A stretch of DNA of 6,201 nucleotides from JBCBJZ01 sp038522635 (GTDB lineage Bacteria > Pseudomonadota > Alphaproteobacteria > Rhizobiales > Hyphomicrobiaceae): assembly GCA_038522635.1 (NCBI GenBank), contig JBCBJZ010000181.1:1-6201 (forward strand). The letters run 5' to 3'. Numbering within the stretch: the first letter of the stretch is position 1; every line of letters starts with the position of its first letter. Position numbers and translations under genes: made by a program. Shown here one piece after another: positions 1-4,770 of the stretch. The notes beneath the pieces were generated by a model that made no database searches, was not told the origin of the DNA, and saw nothing but the letters and a program-made list of their open reading frames with translations.

Positions 1-971
1 GTCCGGGTTTGTGTCAGCAGGTCACGCCGCGCCGCAATGCGGTAGCGCCCGGGTGGCAGCGTGTAGCGCAGCCGCGGTGACACGATTCGCAACAGCGGTG
101 GGGTGTCGGGCTTGGCTTGCTGGCCCACCTTGAACACGCTCCACTCAAGCGGGACATCCAGGTCACCGGCAGCACCGGCAAGCCGCGCGGTGACGTCAAC
201 ACCGGCCCGGCCCGCGGGGATCGGCTGAGGCCCCCGAGCAGCACCATCGGCGTCAGGTCGGCCATCCGGCGCGATCAACGGTTGCGCGTCTGCGATCCGA
301 AAGCCGCGCAGGCCCTGCGTTGCCGTACGCCACGCTTTGGCGACCGCGTCCGGCGCTTGCGCAGCATCCGTCACGTTTTGGTAGCTGCCGCCCGTGCGAT
401 CGGCGAGGCACCGGACGGCCTCGACGGCCGCTGGCTTCAGGCCAAGGCTCACCACCTGGATCGGGACGCCGGGATGGCTGCGGGTGAAGCGCGAGGCAAA
501 CGCGCACGGGTCACCGCGGCAATTGTCCGCACCATCGTGGATGACGATGACACCGGCGAGGCCACTGATGGAGGGGTAGCTGGCGGCCATCTTTGTGAGC
601 GCCAGGGTGAGGGGGCCTTTGCCCTTGGGGTTGAACTTCTGCAGCGGGGCCAGGACCGCTTTCGGCTCAAGCGGGGTTGGCTCCAGCAGGGCGCTCGCGT
701 CATCGCAACTGCCCTTGCGGCGGTGGCCGAAGGCGAAAATGCCCGCGTTGATCGACTGCGGACGACGCATGGCGGTGAAGGCCTGGCTGAGACCCTTGCG
801 CCCCAAAAAGAACTTCGCGTCCTTGGCGCCTGTCATCGCTCCCCACATGGAGCCTGAGCCGTCGAAAACGATCATGACCGTCTTGCGCGGGCTCTGTGCC
901 TGGGCTGGCAGGGCGAGGAGTGCGCCTAGCGCCGTCATGGCGAGGGCGCCTGTGATCAGTCGACGGAACAT
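1..971 (-). CDS. Exported vWA-domain protein, C-terminus cut by window edge
   Basis: The minus-strand frame is open from ATG at 971 to the left edge, giving 323 visible residues and no stop. Residues 1-25 form a signal peptide: MFRR, a hydrophobic stretch, then an LPAQA cleavage site before Q26, so the protein is exported. A von Willebrand factor A domain follows at about 31-205. Its metal-site signature D37-G-S39-G-S41 lies in VMIVFDGSGSMWG, and a later acidic element is IHDGADNC (D146). The usual MIDAS Thr (TPL in many relatives) reads G119-P-L here, with T122 nearby. C89, C151 and C156 (CRGDPC) could form disulfides in the periplasm. Residues 208-323 look beta-rich and end near LPPGRYRIAA, like the accessory beta domain of such proteins. 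vWA domains bind protein or matrix ligands, but the partner here is unknown. The Shine-Dalgarno match (GGGGG three bases before ATG) is poor; the signal peptide decides the start. Confidence 0.88.
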   Translation of the reverse strand, partial: MFRRLITGALAMTALGALLALPAQAQSPRKTVMIVFDGSGSMWGAMTGAKDAKFFLGRKGLSQAFTAMRRPQSINAGIFAFGHRRKGSCDDASALLEPTPLEPKAVLAPLQKFNPKGKGPLTLALTKMAASYPSISGLAGVIVIHDGADNCRGDPCAFASRFTRSHPGVPIQVVSLGLKPAAVEAVRCLADRTGGSYQNVTDAAQAPDAVAKAWRTATQGLRGFRIADAQPLIAPDGRPDADGAARGPQPIPAGRAGVDVTARLAGAAGDLDVPLEWSVFKVGQQAKPDTPPLLRIVSPRLRYTLPPGRYRIAARRDLLTQTR

Positions 972-1002
972 AGGCCCCCGGCCGCCCCGGCCCGGTGTTG
1001 CG

Positions 1003-1020
1003 GTCTGGCGGTGACCAGAC
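1003..1020. promoter_or_regulatory. Inverted repeat upstream of vWA gene
   Basis: GTCTGG at 1003-1008 and CCAGAC at 1015-1020 are perfect inverted arms around a 6-base centre (CGGTGA). The element lies 32 to 49 bases before the vWA start codon. That fits either an operator near the promoter or a 5' untranslated hairpin. The arms are short, so chance is possible. Confidence 0.35.
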
Positions 1021-1049
1021 TGTCGTTTTCGTTGCGAGGACCGGCGTTG

Positions 1050-1083
1050 TTGCCGGCCGTTTTGCTGGAAAGTTTGCCGGCCG
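1050..1083. repeat. Direct repeat of a 10-bp palindrome-rich motif
   Basis: TTGCCGGCCG occurs at 1050-1059 and again at 1074-1083, with 24 bp between starts. The core GCCGGC is itself palindromic, so each copy could bind a dimer. The first copy overlaps a CCGGC-GTTGTT-GCCGG stem at 1041-1056. The position between two divergent genes suits an operator, but GC-rich DNA makes such motifs common. Confidence 0.35.
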
Positions 1084-1180
1084 GATTGGTGGTGAGCGTG
1101 TGGCATCGATCGCACCATGATTGCGTTGGGGCGGTTGCGGTCGCGAAGCCCAGCGCGTCAAAAGCGCTTTGCCCCACGTG

Positions 1181-1209
1181 TTGAATGGGGCCCCCCGATT
1201 CCCTATCCC
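1181..1209 (+). promoter_or_regulatory. Weak sigma70-like promoter candidate for the nitroreductase
   Basis: TTGAAT at 1181-1186 and TATCCC at 1204-1209 are separated by 17 bases. They match the -35 and -10 consensus at 4/6 and roughly 3/6 positions. Transcription would start near 1216, leaving a leader of about 90 nt before the ATG at 1305. The match is weak and the assignment is inference. Confidence 0.22.
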
Positions 1210-1304
1210 TACCACTTAGAGGGTGCTGGCAACAGCGCACCGCAAAATGCCGTGCTGCCCGCTGCTCTGGGGGCGCGGCGCTTGGATCACAACCGCGAGG
1301 CTTT

Positions 1305-1934
1305 ATGGGCTCAACGATCACACAAACGCAGGCGAGCGCGCCACTCACCGCCAGTGAAGCCTTTTACGATCGCCTCATGGCGCGTCGCTCGGTCAAAGCG
1401 GGGATGCTGCGGGCGCCGGGCCCAACGCCTGAGGAACTGCAGCGCATCCTGACCGCGGGCACCCGCGTGCCCGACCATGGCAAGGTGGAGCCGTGGCGGT
1501 TTATCGCCTTTGAGGGCGACGCGCGCAGGCAGTTCGGCGACGTGCTGGCGCAGACGCTCGTGGCTGAGGGTGCGCAAACGGGCGAACCGGTGAGCGACGC
1601 GCGCCTTGAGATCGAGCGTGAACGCTTCGAGCGCGCCCCGCTGGTGTTAGCCTTGATCACCGCGCCACAACCCCGTCCAAACGTGCCACCACTTGAGCAG
1701 ACGTTGTCGTGCGGTGCGGTCGGCATGAATGTGTGCCATGCCGCGAACGCGCTCGGTTTCGCTTCGGTTTGGCTGACAGAGTGGTACGCCTACAGCGTAC
1801 CAGTTCATGCCGCACTGGGGCTTGCGGAGCATGAAGCGGTGGCGGGCTTTATCTACATCGGCACAGCCGATGAAGCACAGTCCGACCGCGCGCGGCCCGA
1901 CGTGCAGGCGCTGCTCAGCCATTGGTCGCCCTGA
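1305..1934 (+). CDS. YdjA-type nitroreductase family protein
   Basis: This is a 209-residue FMN-dependent oxidoreductase of the nitroreductase superfamily, expected to be cytoplasmic and dimeric and to use NAD(P)H; the physiological substrate is unknown. Visible signatures are MARRSVK (R27-R28-S29, FMN phosphate contact), a TPEELQRIL helix at 41-49, RVPDHGKVEPWRF at 54-66 (the HG-x-x-x-PWRF element typical of the YdjA branch), and GAVGMNVCHAANALGF at 137-152 followed by SVWLTEW. Length is slightly above the roughly 185 residues usual for YdjA, the excess being an unconserved N-terminal tail. The start at 1305 has GAGG at 1297-1300 and sits just ahead of the first family helix. An upstream in-frame ATG at 1185 would add 40 residues with no family character. 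The gene is monocistronic and converges on the SDR at 1979-2644, 44 bp away. Its stop lies in a tandem duplication (1923-1952). Confidence 0.93.
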   Translation: MGSTITQTQASAPLTASEAFYDRLMARRSVKAGMLRAPGPTPEELQRILTAGTRVPDHGKVEPWRFIAFEGDARRQFGDVLAQTLVAEGAQTGEPVSDARLEIERERFERAPLVLALITAPQPRPNVPPLEQTLSCGAVGMNVCHAANALGFASVWLTEWYAYSVPVHAALGLAEHEAVAGFIYIGTADEAQSDRARPDVQALLSHWSP

Positions 1935-1952
1935 CTGTGGTCGCCTGACTTC
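1923..1952 (+). repeat. Two 15-bp tandem units over the nitroreductase stop codon
   Basis: TGGTCGCCCTGACTG (1923-1937) is followed by TGGTCGCCTGACTTC (1938-1952). The second copy lacks one C of the CCC run. The TGGTCGCC cores are exactly 15 bp apart, so both encode Trp-Ser-Pro in the same frame: WSP, stop (TGA 1932-1934), Leu, WSP. In the second copy the missing C hides the TGA. Confidence 0.6.
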
Positions 1953-1978
1953 GGTCGAATTGACCAACACGGGCGCGA

Positions 1979-2644
1979 TCAAAACGGTAGCGTCTGGCCC
2001 TCGAACGTTTCGAAACAGCCGGTGCTTGCAAGGCTGAGCGCGTCGAAGCGTTGGATCAGACCCGCAGCGCTCGCGTCAGGCGCGACGCTGGCGCTTGCCC
2101 CGCCCATGTCGGTCCGCACCCAGCCAGGGTGATAGGCCGCGACCGCGATGCCCTCACCGCGCAACTCATCGGCCATGCAGGCAGCAAGGTTGGTGGCCGC
2201 AGCTTTCGAGGCGCGATAGAGGTAGGCATTGCCGCTGGCCCGCGCGGTTGAACCCATCCCTGACGAGATTATGGCGATCTTGGCGGGGACTTGCGCGCGC
2301 CGTAGTGCCGGCAAACAGGCGCGCACCGTCATGAAGACGCCGGTAACGTTGACGGCCAGCACCTGCGCAAACGCGTCGTGCGTGTAGGCTGGGTCCTCGA
2401 GCCCGCCCCGGCCGATCAGTGCGCCCGCGTTGCACACCAGCAGATCGAGCGCGCGGTCCTCGAGCGTTTGCGTCAGCGCCGCCAGCGAAGCCTCATCCGT
2501 GACGTCGAGCGTGAGCGGCTCGATCGATGCCCCGCTGGGGCCATCGCGACGGGCCGCTGCCAACACGCTATCGCCGCGGGCGGCCATCGCTTGCGTCAGC
2601 GCCAGGCCGATCCCGCGGTTTGCGCCGGTGATCAAAACGTTCAT
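1979..2644 (-). CDS. SDR-family NAD(P)-dependent oxidoreductase (C-factor/sniffer-like)
   Basis: This 221-residue classical short-chain dehydrogenase/reductase is a soluble Rossmann-fold enzyme that reduces or oxidises a carbonyl/alcohol using NAD(P). The cofactor loop is TGANRGIG (residues 6-13). R32-R33 after the second strand suggests NADP preference. LDV (46-48) contacts the adenine ring and CNAG is at 71-74. The catalytic set is intact: N99, the Ser pair at 127-128 in IISSGMGS, and Y143-x-x-x-K147 in YRASK. HPGWVRTDMGG at 172-182 is the usual segment after the active site. The short length and the ISSGMGS pattern resemble the C-factor (CsgA)/carbonyl reductase-like branch. The ATG at 2644 has GTGAGG five bases upstream (2650-2655) and begins directly with the first Rossmann strand. 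An in-frame ATG at 2776 would add 44 residues unlike any SDR. The substrate cannot be told. It diverges from the flavin reductase operon. Confidence 0.93.
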   Translation of the reverse strand: MNVLITGANRGIGLALTQAMAARGDSVLAAARRDGPSGASIEPLTLDVTDEASLAALTQTLEDRALDLLVCNAGALIGRGGLEDPAYTHDAFAQVLAVNVTGVFMTVRACLPALRRAQVPAKIAIISSGMGSTARASGNAYLYRASKAAATNLAACMADELRGEGIAVAAYHPGWVRTDMGGASASVAPDASAAGLIQRFDALSLASTGCFETFEGQTLPF

Positions 2645-2731
2645 GGTTGCCTCACTTTTCGTGTCTTGTTTCTCGCTTGCATGCGCTGCGTGGCCAGAAC
2701 GTACGGAGCAGCTGTCCCCGCGTTGCCGGTG

Positions 2732-2761
2732 CGCCGGCTTGCCTACCCGCCGGTTTGCCTT
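2732..2761. repeat. 14-bp direct repeat, operator candidate
   Basis: CGCCGGCTTGCCTA (2732-2745) and CGCCGGTTTGCCTT (2748-2761) match at 12 of 14 positions, with 16 bp between starts. They sit about midway between two divergent genes, 88 bp from the SDR start and 113 bp from the flavin reductase start. This placement would suit a shared regulator, although no regulator gene is in view. Confidence 0.4.
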
Positions 2762-2860
2762 ATGCGCTCTGCCCATGCGCAGCTTGGGACGGCATCCTGG
2801 CCAAGCATCCTTGCTGCAAGGTGTGCGGCTAACGTAGGTTCACCGCCAACCGCATGCCTC

Positions 2861-2866
2861 AAGGAG
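2861..2866 (+). promoter_or_regulatory. Strong Shine-Dalgarno that decides the flavin reductase start
   Basis: AAGGAG lies eight bases before the ATG at 2875. It falls inside the reading frame that would start at the alternative ATG at 2854, so it favours 2875. Confidence 0.75.
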
Positions 2867-2874
2867 CCCACCTC

Positions 2875-3513
2875 ATGTTCTACGACCCCACGCGCGAAGC
2901 GCACGGCCTCAAGCACGACCCGTGGAAATCCCTCGTCGTCCCAAGGCCGATCGGTTGGGTCTCAACCGTTAGCACCAGCGGCGTCGTCAATTTGGCCCCT
3001 TATAGCTTCTTCAACGGCGTCAGCGACCACCCGCACTACGTTATGTTCGCATCGGCCGGATTGAAGGACAGCCAGCGCAACGCGGAAGAAACCGGCGAGT
3101 TCGTGTGCGTGATGTCCACCAAGGCCCTGCAGGAGCATATGAACATCACCGCCGCCGACTTGCGCCATGACGAGAGCGAAGTGCCGTATGCGGGTCTGAC
3201 GCCGGTTGCGTCGACCAACGTCAAGCCGCCGCGCTTTGCTGAGAGCCCGGTGGCGATCGAATGTGAGTACCACCAAACGGTGCAGTTGCCAGCGGGGCGT
3301 GATCCTAACCGGGCCCCTTACGCGGTGGTGTTCGGCCGTGTGGTGGGCATCCACATCGATGATACGATCATCAAGGACGGCATGGTCGATGTGGGGGCGA
3401 TGCAGCCCATCGCTCGGCTTGGCTATCATGACTATGCGGTGGTGCGTGAGGATACGATCTTCTCGATGATCCGGCCGAGCGCAGACGAACTGCGCGCCAA
3501 GGCGTCCGCGTGA
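2875..3513 (+). CDS. Flavin reductase-like (DIM6/NTAB family) FMN-binding protein
   Basis: This 212-residue protein belongs to the flavin reductase-like domain family (split-barrel flavin binder). It is expected to be a cytoplasmic dimer holding FMN and, in many relatives, supplying reduced flavin to a partner oxygenase. The pattern is clear across its length: FYDPTREAHGLKHDPWKSLV at the start, PRPIGWVSTV at 23-32, NLAPYSFFNGVS at 39-50 (flavin contact), KDSQRNAEETGEFV at 64-77, PPRFAESPVAIECEY at 118-132, FGRVVGIHIDD at 153-163 and RLGYHDYAVV at 181-190. Length is normal for the family. It is the first gene of a probable operon; the next gene begins 6 nt after its stop. No oxygenase partner is encoded in the window, so whether it acts as a true NAD(P)H:flavin reductase or as another flavin enzyme is open. 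Confidence 0.92.
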   Translation: MFYDPTREAHGLKHDPWKSLVVPRPIGWVSTVSTSGVVNLAPYSFFNGVSDHPHYVMFASAGLKDSQRNAEETGEFVCVMSTKALQEHMNITAADLRHDESEVPYAGLTPVASTNVKPPRFAESPVAIECEYHQTVQLPAGRDPNRAPYAVVFGRVVGIHIDDTIIKDGMVDVGAMQPIARLGYHDYAVVREDTIFSMIRPSADELRAKASA

Positions 3514-3519
3514 GGCTCC

Positions 3520-3828
3520 ATGCAGGATGAACGCTACAGCGCGCCGGAGTTTGCCGCACTGCCCCAGGCCGATGACCTGCGCGCCTATATCGAGCATGGA
3601 ACGCCGACCAACCATTTCCTGACGGCGTTGCTCAGCAACGACCTGCTGGCAACGTTCGGCCGGGCGGACGCGCGCAGCAAAGCGGCGATCGACGACTACG
3701 TGCTGTGGCTGCGTTCCTATGCGCCTGGCCACTGTTACGGCAGTGCGGAGCGGGTTGAGGCCTGGATCGCGCAGGGCGGCTTGCGGGGTGTCGCGTCTGC
3801 GCTCGGTGGTGACGGCGGCGAGCGTTAA
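3520..3828 (+). CDS. Small uncharacterised protein in the flavin reductase operon
   Basis: This is a 102-residue soluble acidic protein with no signal peptide or membrane segment. I do not recognise a function. The core at 19-88 looks helical and ordered: DLRAYIEHGTPTNHFLTALL, SNDLLATFGRAD, then DYVLWLRSYAPGHCYGS and AERVEAWIAQGGL. A pattern of this kind (a YIE-G segment, then SNDL, then a Gly-Ser-x-Glu-x-Val-x-x-Trp close) recalls short hypothetical proteins from proteobacterial genomes and phages. That resemblance is from memory and was not searched. The C-terminus is Gly-rich. The ATG has GAGG six bases upstream, and this GAGG overlaps the flavin reductase stop (TGAGG), so translational coupling is likely. 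A location between two redox-fold genes suggests a shared role, but none can be assigned. Confidence 0.8.
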   Translation: MQDERYSAPEFAALPQADDLRAYIEHGTPTNHFLTALLSNDLLATFGRADARSKAAIDDYVLWLRSYAPGHCYGSAERVEAWIAQGGLRGVASALGGDGGER

Positions 3829-3863
3829 GCGACCATACGTCGCCTCAAGTGTTGCCACCTGAG
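3829..3863 (+). other. Two adjacent hairpins in an intra-operon gap
   Basis: Directly after the TAA of the small gene comes a perfect 5-bp stem, GCGAC (3829-3833) with GTCGC (3839-3843), loop CATAC. A second stem follows: CTCAAGTG (3844-3851) with CACCTGAG (3856-3863), 7 pairs and one A-C mismatch around loop TTGC. The second stem would bury the TGAG that precedes the next ATG at 3868. There is no T-run after either, so they do not look like an intrinsic terminator. Confidence 0.45.
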
Positions 3864-3867
3864 TCAG

Positions 3868-4683
3868 ATGAACTCCAAAAGACGGCTGCCCATGCATATC
3901 GACTTACGCGGCAAGAGCGCGCTCATCACCGGCGGCAGCCGCGGCATCGGACGTGCTGTGGCGTTGCGGCTGGCGGGCTGCGGCGCCAACGTGGTGATCT
4001 GCGGGCGCACGCGCGCTTCGCTCGACGCCACGATCACGGCCCTGCGCGAGCACGGCGTTGAGGCCCATGGCATCATCGCAGACGTCAGCGTGCCCGACGA
4101 GATCACCGCCCTGGTCGAGGAGGCGCACGCGCACACCGGCGGCCCTGACATCCTCATCAACAACGCCGTGACGTCGACGAGTGCGCGCTTCGATGAACTG
4201 AGCGATGACGCGTTCCGCTACCACATCGACGTGAAGCTGATGGCTTACATCCGCGTGGCGCGCCTCGTCCTGCCGCATATGGCGGCGCGCGGGGGCGGTC
4301 GGATCGTCAACATCGGCGGGATGACGGCACGCATCGTGGCGCCGTTACGGATGACCAACGGGGTCGTCAATGCGGGTGTTGCGAACTTCACCAAGCAGTT
4401 CGCGGGCTATGCAGCCCGCCACCAGGTCACCGTCAATTGCGTCCATCCCGGCTACACCGCGACCGAGCGCGTTGAGCAGATTTTCGACGCCGAGGCCGAG
4501 CGGACCGGGCAGACACGCGATGCGATTATCGCAGAACGTACAGCAGAAATTCCGCTGGGTCGGCTTGTCCAGCCCGACGATCTTGCGCACACGGTGGCGT
4601 ACTTTTGCAGCACCGCAGCCGGCATGGTGACCGGGCAGTGTTTGGCGGTCGATGGCGGTTCGGGCCAGGCCATCGCCTATTGA
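3868..4683 (+). CDS. SDR-family protein lacking the canonical catalytic residues
   Basis: This 271-residue Rossmann-fold short-chain dehydrogenase/reductase family protein has a well-kept cofactor half: TGGSRGIG at 21-28, GRTRASL at 46-52 with R47 favouring NADP, ADV at 71-73 and NNA at 98-100. The C-terminal HPGYTATE (193-200) and the GQCLAVDGG close are also standard. The active site is not. The tetrad Asn is K123 (IDVKLMAY), Ser is G151 (NIGGMTAR), and the Tyr and Lys of YxxxK are N164 and N168 (TNGVVNAGVANFTK). So it may bind NADP(H) without classical SDR catalysis, or use other residues; some SDR subfamilies do depart from YxxxK. Start choice is uncertain: 3868 has a weak TGAG, while the ATG at 3892 gives MHIDLRGK, the more usual SDR beginning. 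It is the third gene of the operon, 39 nt after the small gene. Confidence 0.9.
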   Translation: MNSKRRLPMHIDLRGKSALITGGSRGIGRAVALRLAGCGANVVICGRTRASLDATITALREHGVEAHGIIADVSVPDEITALVEEAHAHTGGPDILINNAVTSTSARFDELSDDAFRYHIDVKLMAYIRVARLVLPHMAARGGGRIVNIGGMTARIVAPLRMTNGVVNAGVANFTKQFAGYAARHQVTVNCVHPGYTATERVEQIFDAEAERTGQTRDAIIAERTAEIPLGRLVQPDDLAHTVAYFCSTAAGMVTGQCLAVDGGSGQAIAY

Positions 4684-4703
4684 ACGCTACAACTTGATGG
4701 CCT

Positions 4704-4709
4704 GAGGGG
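4704..4709 (+). promoter_or_regulatory. Shine-Dalgarno of the PDZ/thioredoxin-like gene
   Basis: GAGGGG lies seven bases before the ATG at 4717 and supports that start over the two further in-frame ATGs at 4735 and 4753. It falls in the loop of a possible 5-bp stem, ATGGC (4697-4701) with GCCAT (4714-4718), which would also include the start codon. Confidence 0.6.
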
Positions 4710-4716
4710 ACCAGCC

Positions 4717-4770
4717 ATGAGCCAGGACGGTCACATGAGACAGGACGGGCCCATGAGCCAAGACGATCAG
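4717..4770 (+). repeat. Three 18-bp tandem units, each opening with ATG
   Basis: Imperfect 18-bp units at 4717-4734, 4735-4752 and 4753-4770 encode MSQDGH, MRQDGP and MSQDDQ. Each begins with an in-frame ATG. Units one and two contain AGGACGG four bases before the next ATG, a Shine-Dalgarno-like motif. The unit is thus a repeated start-codon cassette at the 5' end of the gene. Confidence 0.7.

Larger units (their letters stand above)
972..1304. other. Divergent intergenic region with repeats
   Basis: This 333-bp spacer separates the divergent vWA and nitroreductase genes, so it should hold promoters for both. No convincing gene is present: frames on both strands either shadow neighbours or lack a recognisable protein pattern. 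It holds a perfect 6-bp inverted repeat at 1003-1020, a small CCGGC/GCCGG stem at 1041-1056, a repeated decamer at 1050-1083, and a weak plus-strand promoter candidate at 1181-1209. No clear promoter could be picked for the vWA gene. Confidence 0.6.
2645..2874. other. Divergent intergenic region between SDR and flavin reductase operon
   Basis: This 230-bp spacer must hold promoters for the minus-strand SDR and the plus-strand four-gene operon. I found no -35/-10 pair convincing enough to annotate on either strand. It contains a near-perfect 14-bp direct repeat (2732-2761) and both ribosome binding sites at its ends. No gene is supported in it. Confidence 0.6.

Noticed and set aside
117..857. 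246-codon plus-strand frame
   Set aside because: It is antisense to the vWA gene, whose signal peptide and metal-site motif are clear.
1100..1114. Minus-strand CxxCH (SWCDRCHTL), looking like a cytochrome c haem site
   Set aside because: It is a single motif in an intergenic frame without a signal peptide, a Met ligand or further family pattern. One such match is expected by chance in a window this size.
1185..1304. Longer N-terminus for the nitroreductase from ATG 1185
   Set aside because: The 40 extra residues have no family character, and a weak GAGG supports 1305.
1954..1966. GGTC-GAATT-GACC as a terminator between the convergent genes
   Set aside because: The stem has only four pairs and no T-run on either strand.
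2645..2776. Longer N-terminus for the minus-strand SDR from ATG 2776
   Set aside because: GTGAGG lies just before ATG 2644, where the Rossmann strand begins; the extension is unlike SDR proteins.
2854..2874. Upstream ATG for the flavin reductase
   Set aside because: The strong AAGGAG lies inside this extension and is well spaced for ATG 2875.
2962..3897. 311-codon open frame on the minus strand
   Set aside because: It is antisense to the flavin reductase and the small gene, both strongly supported. Its product has no domain pattern and is the usual high-GC shadow.
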